Origin: Gammaproteobacteria bacterium
GTDB lineage: Bacteria > Pseudomonadota > Gammaproteobacteria > Steroidobacterales > Steroidobacteraceae
Direction: 5' to 3'
DNA length: 60,430 nt
Assembly: GCA_028293725.1 (NCBI GenBank)
Contig: JAQGOE010000151.1
Location: forward strand, 1 to 60,430
This document shows positions 26,093-35,951 of this stretch, piece by piece. Numbering within the stretch: the stretch's first letter is position 1; each line of letters starts with the position of its first letter. The notes under the pieces were generated by a model, which saw nothing but the letters and a program-made list of their open reading frames with translations, was not told the origin of the DNA and searched no databases. The position numbers were made by a program, and so were the translations under genes.

Positions 26093-26839
26093 ATGAGCAA
26101 ACCAGTAGTTCTGATCACCGGCGCCCTGACGGGCATCGGCCGTGCCACAGCTGTCGCGTTCGCGCATGAAGGTGCGCGCCTCGTCGTCTCCGGGCGGCGT
26201 GAGGAAGAAGGCCAAGCCCTCGCGAAGGAATTACGCGGGCTCGGCGCTGAAGCGGAATTCGTGAAGGCGGACGTGCGTAAGGACGAAGACGTTCGCAAAC
26301 TCGTCGACAAAACTATCAGCCGCTTTGGCCGTCTCGACGTCGCCGTGAACAACGCCGGCACCGAAGGCCAGCCCGGTCCGCTCACCGAACAGACAGCGGA
26401 AACCTACGCCGCTACATTCGACTCGAACGTACTCGGCGTCGTGCTGAGCCTGAAGCACGAGCTGCGCGCAATGTATCCCCAGAAATCCGGAAGCATCATC
26501 AACATCTCATCTATCGTTGGGCACGTAGGATTTGCCGGCGTCTCGATCTACGTAGCGAGCAAGCACGCAGTGGAAGGCCTCACCAAGTCTGCGGCACTTG
26601 AGGCTGCGGGCACGGGAGTGCGCGTCAATGCGGTCGCGCCCGGCCCGATCGAAACGCCCATGCTGAACCGATTCGTCGGGTCGGAGGAGAACAAGAAAGG
26701 CTTCCTCCAGCACATTCCGCTCAAGCGCGCCGGGACCCCGGACGAAGTCGCACAGACAATCCTGTTCCTCGCGTCGGACAAGGCCTCCTACGTGACCGGC
26801 CAGTCCATCGGGGTGGATGGCGGGCGCCTCGCTGGCTGA
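26093..26839 (+). CDS. SDR family NAD(P)-dependent oxidoreductase
   Basis: Classical short-chain dehydrogenase of 248 residues, cytoplasmic. The cofactor motif TGALTGIG is at 9-16, NNAG at 86-89, the catalytic Ser in NISSIVGH near 139-140, and the YxxxK pair at Tyr153 and Lys157. PGPIETPM and the C-terminal SYVTGQSIGVDGG are typical. The residue after the second beta-strand is Arg (VVSGRREEEG), which favours NADP(H). It is separated by 162 bases from the lipoprotein gene upstream, so may have its own promoter. It could oxidise or reduce a carbonyl made by the neighbouring pathways, but the class is too broad to say. Confidence 0.93.
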   Translation: MSKPVVLITGALTGIGRATAVAFAHEGARLVVSGRREEEGQALAKELRGLGAEAEFVKADVRKDEDVRKLVDKTISRFGRLDVAVNNAGTEGQPGPLTEQTAETYAATFDSNVLGVVLSLKHELRAMYPQKSGSIINISSIVGHVGFAGVSIYVASKHAVEGLTKSAALEAAGTGVRVNAVAPGPIETPMLNRFVGSEENKKGFLQHIPLKRAGTPDEVAQTILFLASDKASYVTGQSIGVDGGRLAG

Positions 26840-26857
26840 CATCACCGTTGGGTTGTT

Positions 26858-26884
26858 AGGCTGGGGGAGTTTCGCCCCCAGCCT
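26858..26884. terminator. bidirectional stem-loop between convergent genes
   Basis: A perfect 10-base stem AGGCTGGGGG / CCCCCAGCCT with a 7-base loop lies between the convergent SDR and enolase-superfamily genes. The T-run on either side is poor, so it would be a weak or bidirectional rho-independent terminator. Confidence 0.65.
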
Positions 26885-26890
26885 GTTGCT

Positions 26891-28084
26891 TCAGCTCGCC
26901 TCCCTCCATGGATGCGCCGCGATCGCCTCCTCGCTCGGCTCCGCACCCCAACCCGCCCCCTGTGGAATGGCGAACTGGCCCTCCGCGATCGTTGGCGCAT
27001 GCGTCAACAACGAGTATTTCCACGGAACGTCATCGCCTTCGATCTCCATGATCGCGAGGTTGGGAACCACGGCGCAGAAGTGCGCGCTCATGAGATCGGC
27101 TAGCGGGCCATAGAAGTTATGTGGCGCAACGTTCACTTCGAAGGTCTCCGCCAGGGAAGCGATCCGGACGGCCTCGTGAAAGCCATTCCAAGGCACATCC
27201 ACAATCGCGACATCGACCGCCTGGGCCTGCAGATACGACTTGTAGGCGCGGCGACCGTGCAAGGACTCCAGTGAGGCGATCGGGGTCACCGTGGAACGGC
27301 GAACGCCGGCGAGGCTCGCGGCATCATGCAGGTCGGCCTCGATCCACGCGGGGTGGCTGGGCTCGAGCGCGCGCACTATTCGGCGTAAGGACGCCGCTCG
27401 GAACGCGAAGTTCACGTCGATCATGAGACCCGGATCGCGACCCAGTCCCTCACGCAGCGCGGCCGCCTGCTCCGCTATCGCGCGGATAACGGACTCGTCC
27501 GCATTCCGCTCGAGTTGCAGGTCTTGCAGGACGAAACCGGGATTCAGCAGCGCAGGTCCCCCCGTGCCGAAAACGATCGGATTGGTCTTTACGGCCTTGA
27601 AGCCGCGTCCGACGGCTTCCTCGCCCAGACGGCGAACGTCTTCGAGCGTCTGCAAGCGCGGCCGGCCCAGGACTCGCTCGAAGAAATCGGGGTGCCGCAC
27701 CCGAAAGCTGCCACAGTGAGACCAATAGAGATCGACACTATCCCGGAGTGGTCCGCCGAACAGCGCATGGACCGGGACGCCCTGTGCCTTCGCGGCGATA
27801 TCTATACAGGCGTTCTCGATCGCCGCCACGGCTTGATGATTGAGCCCGCCCGCGGCGAACTGGGTGACAGCGTGTAGTTGCGCGGAGACTCGTGCGAAAC
27901 GCCGCGGATCCGCGCCGATGACCACTCGACCGAGGGCGAGAATGACCTCGCGCAGCGCCGGACTCCAAGGACCCTCGACGAATTCGGCCCATCCGACGAG
28001 CCCGTCATCAGTGACGACCTTGAGGAACGAGAACGGGCGCCAGCCCCCGTCAGCCCGGAACGTCTGCAGATCAACGATACGCAT
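26891..28084 (-). CDS. enolase superfamily enzyme (mandelate racemase / muconate lactonizing type)
   Basis: Enolase-superfamily enzyme of 397 residues that would abstract a proton alpha to a carboxylate with Mg2+ help. The N-terminal capping domain runs to about residue 120 and the barrel follows. Metal ligands are Asp223 (MIDVNF), Glu249 (WIEAD) and Glu273 (ASLESL); bases are likely Lys166 in FKAVKTNP and His322 in VAPHNFYGP. The His after the barrel strand suggests the mandelate racemase or sugar-acid dehydratase branch rather than muconate cycloisomerase, although the branch cannot be set by eye. I start it at the ATG at 28084, where the family begins (MRIVDLQTF). It is convergent with the SDR gene and divergent from an unknown exported protein. 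Confidence 0.88.
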   Translation of the reverse strand: MRIVDLQTFRADGGWRPFSFLKVVTDDGLVGWAEFVEGPWSPALREVILALGRVVIGADPRRFARVSAQLHAVTQFAAGGLNHQAVAAIENACIDIAAKAQGVPVHALFGGPLRDSVDLYWSHCGSFRVRHPDFFERVLGRPRLQTLEDVRRLGEEAVGRGFKAVKTNPIVFGTGGPALLNPGFVLQDLQLERNADESVIRAIAEQAAALREGLGRDPGLMIDVNFAFRAASLRRIVRALEPSHPAWIEADLHDAASLAGVRRSTVTPIASLESLHGRRAYKSYLQAQAVDVAIVDVPWNGFHEAVRIASLAETFEVNVAPHNFYGPLADLMSAHFCAVVPNLAIMEIEGDDVPWKYSLLTHAPTIAEGQFAIPQGAGWGAEPSEEAIAAHPWREAS

Positions 28085-28146
28085 GTTGGTTTCGCCCCCT
28101 TCGCACTCGCTGGTCAATTGATCGCCAGACGCGCATGATTCCGGTC

Positions 28147-28890
28147 ATGAAACTCGCGGCGACCCTCCTCATTTCCCTTCAAACCCTCGCGTGGGGTGCC
28201 GCGCATGCGCGCGAGGAACAATGCGCGGCGCCGCCCTATGGAGCCTCGACAGAGGCGTACAACGCGTTCATCGTAGAAAGTCCCCATTCTGGCCCGGCGG
28301 AGGGCCCTACAGGCATCCTGGCCAAAATCTGCAGGATGAAGTACGACGCCGCGGACCGGACCGAGCTGTATCGCGCGGGTTTCACTCCGGAGGATATCGA
28401 ACACTCGAGCACGGTCATGTTGACTAGCGAGTATCTCGGTGTATTGAAGTATGTTGCTTTTCAAAACACGGTACATGGGCAACCGGCACCCAAACCCGAC
28501 GCGCCGCTCCCGCCTCCCAGCGAATACCAGACGGTGAGTGTACGGGATTTTGCCGCCGAGAGCCCGAAGTTGGCAGCCGAGAATGCCAAAGTCAGCCTGT
28601 CCGGTTGGTACATTCTCCAGGACAATCGTGGAGTGCTCTACGCGGACCGGCAGGCCATTGTCATGGCCAAATTCCACCCGGAAGGCCCCCCTCAACCGCA
28701 TGTACCGTTACTGATCGACGCTGCGTCCCGACAACTACGCCAGCGCTTGGTCTCGTGCCAGACGGATCTCAGCGCCGCACAAGTAGGCTGCGCCATCAAG
28801 ATCCGGGGGCAAGCCGGGACATGTCCCCTAACTGACGCCTCCGGGGCGGCGCACGAGTTGTATTGCGTGAACGTCGAGGACGGAAAGTAA
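28147..28890 (+). CDS. exported protein of unknown function
   Basis: Exported protein of 247 residues with a clear signal peptide (MKLAATLLISLQTLAWGAAHA). An in-frame ATG at 28135 is an alternative start; neither has a good ribosome-binding site. The mature chain has an N-terminal helical part with two Cys (EEQCAAPPYG, KICRMKYD), a Pro-rich linker (PKPDAPLPPPS), and a C-terminal beta-rich part (VSLSGWYILQDNRGVLYAD, CAIKIRGQAGTC) that resembles an OB fold with a Cys pair. I do not recognise a family. It ends 11 bases from the convergent STAND ATPase gene. Its promoter region is shared with the enolase-superfamily gene. Confidence 0.65.
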   Translation: MKLAATLLISLQTLAWGAAHAREEQCAAPPYGASTEAYNAFIVESPHSGPAEGPTGILAKICRMKYDAADRTELYRAGFTPEDIEHSSTVMLTSEYLGVLKYVAFQNTVHGQPAPKPDAPLPPPSEYQTVSVRDFAAESPKLAAENAKVSLSGWYILQDNRGVLYADRQAIVMAKFHPEGPPQPHVPLLIDAASRQLRQRLVSCQTDLSAAQVGCAIKIRGQAGTCPLTDASGAAHELYCVNVEDGK

Positions 28891-28901
28891 ACTACCCGCG
28901 C

Positions 28902-31900
28902 TCACCCCATCTCAGCCAAGCCCCTCTCGCCCATGACAGACAGGGCCGACTCATCACTCATCCACTCGAGAAACTGCTTCTGCCAGTAGGCTTTAGCGGG
29001 CGACTGGGCGATGAGCCGCGCGACCTCGGATAACCGTGACACCGACAGAGGCGAGTCGCTCCGGCTCGTGTGATCGGGCTGCAGCCAAACCTCCCGTATC
29101 CACACCTTGAAGGTGTGAGGGACTGCGACCGCGATTATTGCCAACGCGGGTGCCAGTGCACGCGTGTGTGGACCCGCGTTCCAATCGATGGCGCCCCCAT
29201 TTGTCCGCAACAACAGCAAGAGATCTCCCGCAATCGTGCGCACCTCAGCGCTCGGCTCCTCATCGGGTGGCGCCGACATGACTGGCTTCCCCCAGCGAGC
29301 AAATCCATCGATTGCGAGTTCCCAGAGCCGCTCGTCAACAGGCAACGTACGCAGCACGCTGAAAACTGCTCGCAGACTCGGACCGACGGCGGCCGAAGGT
29401 ACGTCGAGCAATGTTTGTGCCGAGCGGTGAACGGCGGTCGAATCGTCGAGATCGAGCCCCTGGGTCACCATTGCCAGCTCATTGGGGGTGAGGTCGCTCG
29501 AAACCCACAAGGCGCGCAGGACCGCATCGAACAGGTGGGTCTCCGCCCGCGCCTGCTGAACCATCTCCTGCCAACGAGCGCTGTCATGTCGGCGAAGTTC
29601 CGTGAGCAATCTCGGTAGAATCAGCCGCAACGGGCCTTCGGCCAGGGTCTCGGTAACGAGCGACCAGGCCTCCACGGGATGACGGACGACAAACTCCGCA
29701 AGATAGACATCCACGTGGGGTTGCAGACTATGTTTTGGAAGTGCCCGTAAAACTGACGCAAAGATCTCCGGCCACACCACAGCCTCAGGACGGGGCAGGT
29801 CCAACTCATCGAACAACGCCTTCGCGAACCGTGTTATGTGCTCTGTGCCGCCGTTCGTCAGGGCCAGAAAATGATCACGGCGATCTTTGCCAGCGATATT
29901 GTCATCCGGTGCGACGGTCGTTACGGGCAAAGTCTCGTCATGCAGCGCCTTCCACAGAGCGTACGGCGCCTCGGCGGCCAAAGATCGCAACAACCGCCCT
30001 CCCATCAGCTGCCCGAAGCCCTCTTGCGGCTCGATCCACAAACGCCACCCCTGCCGTTCGATCGCGGCCCGCACCGGCAGGTGCGCAGTTGTCGCGCCAA
30101 CCTTACTGAAGGTCTCCGCGAGCACCCGCGACTCTTTCTCTAATTGTGGCACCCAGCGCTCGAGCAACCCGGTGTCGAGTTTGTCGTAACCCTGCAGCCA
30201 GTCCTGCAGGGACTGCGCGGCTTCGTGTTGGACACCTGGTTCCTCGCGCTGCGCACAACCCACGAGAATGGCAATCGCGCGGTTACGCACTCGCGCGATA
30301 TCGTCTGTCAGGGTAAACGTGGCCGCCAGCGGAATGTGAGCGCCGTCCTCCCACTGCATGCCGTGGATTTCAAGCTGCAAGTAACCCTTCAGCAGGGAGG
30401 CCGCAAGCTCCGCGTATTCACTTTTCGAATGAACCGCCCAATCGTGAAGCACCTCGAGAACCGCTTCGGCGTGGGTAACGGGCGACCCTATCGAGAAACT
30501 GCAGTAGTGCGCGAGAGTGTCGCGCATGACTGCGCAACTGCCCGGGACTGCGCGGGAAGCGATGAACAGATCGCGCGAATACTCCATCGCGAGGCGAACC
30601 CCGCTGACGCGGTGCGTACTGGCGCGTAGGAGCAGACTCTGAGCATGGACTTCAACATTATCGAGGTGATCGAGTTCTTCCGCAGGCGGGTGGCGCCGCA
30701 CAGCCCCGTGCTCCTCAAGTAACTGAAACAAGCTGAAGATGACTTCAGGCTTGCGCGGCGCCAGGGCACGAGAGCTTTCCAACAATCCGAGCGTTACCGA
30801 TGGGGTCTGCGGGCGCATCAGCGCCGCTCGCGCGAGTACCACGGGACCCACCAGGTCCACATCGGTAGGAGTCGAGAACAGACGCTCGATGCCAGCGCAA
30901 TTTCGAATCACGGCATTGGGATCATGCTCGAAAAGCTGCCGCACCATGGCCTGCCCGAATGCCGTCGATTTGCCGTGCTCATCGAGACAAGTCTCCTCGA
31001 GAATCAGGGCACCCGTGTGGTCGGGGACCGGCAGCACCCGCTGCTCCAGCGCCTCGACGTCAGAGACTGACAGCCCTGACAGACTCGCAGCGCTCTCGCG
31101 AATCACAATGTCTCCGGGCCGGACGGGAGAGCTGGCGGCGTAGACGGCGAGCGCTCGAAGTGCCTTTTCGAGCACACACAGATCGCCTACCGCACGCCGG
31201 ATGGGCTGGTAAAGAATGTAGTCCCGAAGGTGTTTTGGACTCAGCGTCTGGGGAAGTTTTTTCTGTTTCGCGACGCCTGTACACAACAGCACCGTTGCAA
31301 AAAATGAGTCGCCAACCAACCTCCGCAGCGTGTCTCGATGATGCGGTGACACCTCCGGGATGAGCTTATCGATGAGTTCTCGTACAAGCTTGCTGCTGGG
31401 GCGGCCGAGGTCAACTTCCATCTGAGTGCCCACGGGGAAGTGCGTGGCAAACGCGGAAGTGACCGCAGTCCGGCCGCCGGGGCGCATCAGACAGACCAAG
31501 TGAATTGGCGTCTTTGGGTTGGCGGCTGAACAGACTCCTGTGAGCAGTTGGACCAATTGCGGGCAGTCGTGAGCATCATCGACGACCAGAACCAGTCGAT
31601 TGAGCGTTGCAAGGTCCTGCAACTCTGCACGTACTGCCGGCTCGTCGTGGCGGACAAACCGCACCTCCCAGGTGCGCTGGTCTCGCGCGATCCGACGTGC
31701 GAGTTCGAGCGCAAAGCGGCTCTTACCGCAGCCCGGAAAGCCCGATACCGCGATCAGCTTTCTACCGGCCGATATCGCGTCGATGACCTCGGCCTGGCGC
31801 AGCTCATCCCCGACGAGGGGCCCACTGTGACTGACCGAGGTATCGCCGGGACGGCTCTGAAGAGACGGCTCGTAGTACGTCTGCCAGTCGACCAGAGCCT

Positions 31901-31964
31901 GCCATTTAGGCTGACGCGTAAAGCGGCTTCGCAATGCTTCAAAAAGGCGGATGTCTCTCTCCAT
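28902..31964 (-). CDS. large STAND-type P-loop NTPase with helical C-terminus
   Basis: A 1020-residue cytoplasmic protein. The P-loop GFPGCGKS is at 75-82 and the Walker B segment LVLVVDDAHD at 124-133, followed by the winged-helix region usual for STAND NTPases (LRDYILYQPIRRAVGD, LEKALRALAVYAAS). From about residue 330 to the end it is almost all helical and Leu/Ala-rich, as in a repeat solenoid that would sense a ligand. The first 50 residues are too short for a known nuclease, TIR or protease effector. Some STAND NTPases act in phage defence and others in regulation. It has no partner gene: it is flanked by a convergent exported protein and by ligB 93 bases upstream. Function is unknown. 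Confidence 0.8.
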   Translation of the reverse strand: MERDIRLFEALRSRFTRQPKWQALVDWQTYYEPSLQSRPGDTSVSHSGPLVGDELRQAEVIDAISAGRKLIAVSGFPGCGKSRFALELARRIARDQRTWEVRFVRHDEPAVRAELQDLATLNRLVLVVDDAHDCPQLVQLLTGVCSAANPKTPIHLVCLMRPGGRTAVTSAFATHFPVGTQMEVDLGRPSSKLVRELIDKLIPEVSPHHRDTLRRLVGDSFFATVLLCTGVAKQKKLPQTLSPKHLRDYILYQPIRRAVGDLCVLEKALRALAVYAASSPVRPGDIVIRESAASLSGLSVSDVEALEQRVLPVPDHTGALILEETCLDEHGKSTAFGQAMVRQLFEHDPNAVIRNCAGIERLFSTPTDVDLVGPVVLARAALMRPQTPSVTLGLLESSRALAPRKPEVIFSLFQLLEEHGAVRRHPPAEELDHLDNVEVHAQSLLLRASTHRVSGVRLAMEYSRDLFIASRAVPGSCAVMRDTLAHYCSFSIGSPVTHAEAVLEVLHDWAVHSKSEYAELAASLLKGYLQLEIHGMQWEDGAHIPLAATFTLTDDIARVRNRAIAILVGCAQREEPGVQHEAAQSLQDWLQGYDKLDTGLLERWVPQLEKESRVLAETFSKVGATTAHLPVRAAIERQGWRLWIEPQEGFGQLMGGRLLRSLAAEAPYALWKALHDETLPVTTVAPDDNIAGKDRRDHFLALTNGGTEHITRFAKALFDELDLPRPEAVVWPEIFASVLRALPKHSLQPHVDVYLAEFVVRHPVEAWSLVTETLAEGPLRLILPRLLTELRRHDSARWQEMVQQARAETHLFDAVLRALWVSSDLTPNELAMVTQGLDLDDSTAVHRSAQTLLDVPSAAVGPSLRAVFSVLRTLPVDERLWELAIDGFARWGKPVMSAPPDEEPSAEVRTIAGDLLLLLRTNGGAIDWNAGPHTRALAPALAIIAVAVPHTFKVWIREVWLQPDHTSRSDSPLSVSRLSEVARLIAQSPAKAYWQKQFLEWMSDESALSVMGERGLAEMG

Positions 31965-32057
31965 CGTTGGCGGCAGGCCGCGCGAGAGACAATCATATCG
32001 TTGTTGAGCGCAGGCCCGCAGGTGGCACCGCTGCTACGCCCAGGCTTTCACGCCATC

Positions 32058-33286
<1,229 letters not shown>

Positions 33287-33302
33287 GGCCCCTATCATAT
33301 TC

Positions 33303-33317
33303 ATTGCGAACCGCAAT
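33303..33317. promoter_or_regulatory. LysR box 1 (perfect inverted repeat)
   Basis: ATTGCG-AAC-CGCAAT, a perfect 6-3-6 inverted repeat with the T-N11-A pattern, in the 78-base interval between ligA and the divergent LysR gene. It abuts the ligA start region, so would sit at or near the ligA promoter. Confidence 0.65.
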
Positions 33318-33345
33318 AACTAAGCCCATATTACGACCTCAGTTT

Positions 33346-33358
33346 TCGCGATTTGCGA
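33346..33358. promoter_or_regulatory. LysR box 2
   Basis: TCGC-N5-GCGA, a second T-N11-A inverted repeat, 28 bases from box 1 and 6 bases before the LysR ATG. It shares the TTGCG/CGCAA core with box 1 in part (ATTTGCGA). Two such sites are the usual LysR pattern of a recognition and an activation site and would also give autoregulation. Confidence 0.5.
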
Positions 33359-33364
33359 TAAATC

Positions 33365-34267
33365 ATGGATACGGTGGCCAATTTGCGGGCTTTCCTGGCG
33401 GTAGCGCGCTACGGAAGCTTTTCGGAGGCGGCTCGGCAGCTCCATTTAGTGCCGTCCGTGGCCGCCAAGCGGGTCAGCCAGCTCGAGCACGCGATCGGAA
33501 CCCGGCTATTCGAGCGCTCAACGCGCAAGGTCGATTTGACAGAAGCTGGCCAGCAGTTCCAGGTCCGGGCCCGCAATCTCATAGCTGATCTCGACGACAC
33601 TCTCGTGGGACTGAAGCGTGCGGGCGATCGACTCGAAGGGCGCATCCTCATGATGGTCCCGACAACGCTCAACATGCTCGTGCTGTCGGATGCACTGAGC
33701 GGTTTCCTGCGCGAGCACGAACATATCACCATGGAGTTGGCGCTCGTGGACCGCTCCGTCAATCCGGCGGAAGAAGGGTTTGATCTCGCCATCAGCGGCC
33801 ACGCGGCCAGCAGCTACGAAGGTGTGATCGACGTTCCGCTGTACCCGTTTGAGCAAGTGCTGTGCGCATCACCCGAATATCTGGAACGACGCGGGACGCC
33901 ATTGAAGCCGCACGACCTCGAAGATCACGACGGGCTCTTCTTCAAACCTTTGGGCACCGCATGGCGATTCCAAAGTGAGCAAGGACAACTCAGTGTGGAC
34001 GTCCGCCCCCGACTCATCGCCAACGACAACGTCACGCTGCGCGCCGCCGCCCTCGCGGGCAACGGCATCGCGATGCTACCCCGCTATGTATCGGGCGAGG
34101 CGATCAGATCCGGTCAGTTAGTGGAACTGCTGCGCGAGTTCCCCACTCCCAGGTCCTGGTTCCGCGCGCACGTGACCCAGCATCGCGCCAAGCTGGCGCG
34201 GGTCGTAAAGTTACTCGAGTGCTTGAAGAGCGCTTTGGAAGAAGCTCTGCCAATAGTCGGCGGATGA
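33365..34267 (+). CDS. LysR family regulator, probable regulator of ligAB
   Basis: LysR-type regulator of 300 residues with an N-terminal winged helix-turn-helix (LRAFLAVARYGSFSEAARQL, VAAKRVSQLEHAIGTRLFER) and a shortened effector domain (FDLAISGHAAS, LAGNGIAMLPRYV). The helix-turn-helix and ISG/LAGNGIAMLP features fit the group typified by CrgA/DmlR. It is divergent from ligA with 78 bases and two LysR boxes between them, so control of the dioxygenase genes, with a ring-cleavage substrate or product as inducer, is the simple reading. Confidence 0.92.
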   Translation: MDTVANLRAFLAVARYGSFSEAARQLHLVPSVAAKRVSQLEHAIGTRLFERSTRKVDLTEAGQQFQVRARNLIADLDDTLVGLKRAGDRLEGRILMMVPTTLNMLVLSDALSGFLREHEHITMELALVDRSVNPAEEGFDLAISGHAASSYEGVIDVPLYPFEQVLCASPEYLERRGTPLKPHDLEDHDGLFFKPLGTAWRFQSEQGQLSVDVRPRLIANDNVTLRAAALAGNGIAMLPRYVSGEAIRSGQLVELLREFPTPRSWFRAHVTQHRAKLARVVKLLECLKSALEEALPIVGG

Positions 34268-34404
34268 GCCCGGCCAGACCGCTCGCGGCATCATGTCGCC
34301 GCACCGCATCGGTCCTGTAACTCGTTTCAGTCAGTTGCCCGCTACGCCGAATGTGGTCATGCTCAACTCAGCGGTTGCCTCGAGGATAACAGGAGCATAT
34401 CCAC

Positions 34405-34908
34405 ATGAGCTTTCTGATAGCGATCGAAGGGATCGTCGCGCATTCGAGAATCAACACCGTCAATGGCCCCCCGGCCAACGTACCCCATTGGCCGGCCGCT
34501 GGCGCCGGCTTCAAGGGATCATTTGTCTACACTCCGAGCGCGACCCCCACGCCTGCGTTGTTTAACAAGATATTCGTCGACTTCGGCAGCTTCACGATTG
34601 CGCGTCCCCCCGGAATCGGAGCGATTCATTTGATCAACGGTGGCGCGGGAATCGAGTATGCCGACGGCGACTCGCTCGGCCTCACCACCGTCTCGCTTCC
34701 TCCGGGGGACTGGGAGTTGGAAGAGTTTGACCTGACTTTCGCCAATCCGACCGGTTCCACCCCGCCTGTCAATCCCGCTGCGCTGAAATTCGACCTCTTC
34801 ACCGAGCGGATGATTTACACAGCTGGGATCAAAGGGCCCGCGAGCAACTCCTCTTTGGCGTGGGGCCTCCTGGCGAGGATCGATTGCGCGATCGTGCTGC
34901 ACATGTGA
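34405..34908 (+). CDS. hypothetical protein, beta-rich
   Basis: A 167-residue protein with no signal peptide or membrane span, rich in Gly, Pro and beta-strand formers (FVDFGSFTIARPPGIGAIHL, FDLTFANPTGSTPPV). A strong AGGAG at 9 bases from the ATG makes it a convincing gene. I do not recognise it. The pattern of short strands and the LTTVSLPPGDWELEEFDLTF segment looks like a small beta-sandwich. It stands alone between the LysR gene and a decayed gene on the other strand, so context gives nothing. Confidence 0.55.
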   Translation: MSFLIAIEGIVAHSRINTVNGPPANVPHWPAAGAGFKGSFVYTPSATPTPALFNKIFVDFGSFTIARPPGIGAIHLINGGAGIEYADGDSLGLTTVSLPPGDWELEEFDLTFANPTGSTPPVNPAALKFDLFTERMIYTAGIKGPASNSSLAWGLLARIDCAIVLHM

Positions 34909-34911
34909 TGA

Positions 34912-35262
34912 CTACCTGTCTGCTGGGATGCGGATCTTCCAGATTTCCGCTGGCGAAGGGTGGCCGTCGGGAATGCGCTGGCCGTCATCCTGAAACTGAT
35001 CCCAGCCGCTGTTGGCAATGAAGTAAAACTCTCTGCCCCGCAAACATCCATGCGTCGGGTCGCCGAGACCCGGCGCTCGGGTGAGCAACACACTCCACCG
35101 TTCGACCCGGGTCAGCCCGTCCGCCAGCTGCATCATGATTAATACGCTCCGGCGTCGTGCCGTTCTGCACGGCAACCGGGGCGAACATGCCCCAAAGCGG
35201 CGTCTGCGCCTCGACCACAAAATCTTGCACTAGTGCGTGCTGACACGCCGCCAGATCGAGTC
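34912..35262 (-). pseudogene. frameshifted C-terminal remnant of a beta-propeller protein
   Basis: On the minus strand one frame reads ...APVAVQNGTTPERIN and the next reads MMQLADGLTRVERWSVLL then GDPTHGCLRGREFYFIANSGW and a normal end (EIWKIRIPADR, stop at 34912-34914). Together they look like the last blades of an NHL/SMP-30-like propeller protein (AVQNG..P.RI then G.REFYFIANSGWDQF), interrupted by a frameshift near 35140. Upstream of about 35262 nothing more of the gene is recognisable, so the N-terminal part has been lost. Confidence 0.45.
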
Positions 35263-35357
35263 GTGGGGGCGACTGCCAAGTATAGGCCGAGCGATGGCCG
35301 GAACCAAAGTTTGACCTCAGCGTTGAGTCAGCAACTTCCAGCGCGGCGCGAGCATTT

Positions 35358-35951
35358 ATGAACACTGACAGTTCCCTGACGTGGGTTATCTTTCTGGTCA
35401 TCATCGCCGCGATAGTGGCGGCAGCTTGGCTGATCTCGCGTGAGCAAAGACGCAAGCAGTCGCTTCGGCTGCGACAGCGCTTTGGGCCGGAGTACGGTCG
35501 CGTGGTGGCCGAGAAAGGTAACCAGGCGAAGGCGGAGTCCGAGCTCATCGACCGCCAGAGACGGGTCGAGCGGCTGAAAATCGTTTCCCTGACTCCTACA
35601 GACGCGGCCCGATTCCGCGAGGCTTGGGATGCACTACAAAGTCGCTTTGTCGACAATCCCAAAGGCGTCGTTGTGGAGGCGGACGACCTGGTCCGCGAGC
35701 TGATGGTGAAGCGCGGCTATCCCATGGGGGACTTTGAACGCCGGGCCGCTGACATTTCGGTCGATCATCCGAAGTTGGTCGAGACGTACCGCTCCGCGCG
35801 GATCATTGCGACGCGCGATAAGGAAGGACAGGCGAGCACCGAGGAGTTACGCAAGGCCGTTGTTTACTATCGCGCACTGTTTGATGAGCTCCTCGAAGTC
35901 CGGCGCCCGCCAACCGAAACAGCAGACAGAGTCAAGGTGGTGCATTCATGA
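35358..35951 (+). CDS. membrane-anchored protein of unknown function (pair member 1)
   Basis: A 197-residue protein with one N-terminal membrane span (residues 8-27), a basic coiled-coil stretch (REQRRKQSLRLRQRFGPEY) and a C-terminal helical domain from about residue 75 (RFREAWDALQSRFVDNPKGV). The C-terminal domain recurs in the next gene: FVDNPKGVVVEADDLV matches FVDDPREAVQQGDELV and ASTEELRKAVVYYRALFDELL matches ASTEMLRVALRRYRSFFERLL. The two genes overlap at ATGA. I know this type of protein only as an uncharacterised bacterial family. The topology would place the helical domain in the cytoplasm. Confidence 0.7.
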   Translation: MNTDSSLTWVIFLVIIAAIVAAAWLISREQRRKQSLRLRQRFGPEYGRVVAEKGNQAKAESELIDRQRRVERLKIVSLTPTDAARFREAWDALQSRFVDNPKGVVVEADDLVRELMVKRGYPMGDFERRAADISVDHPKLVETYRSARIIATRDKEGQASTEELRKAVVYYRALFDELLEVRRPPTETADRVKVVHS

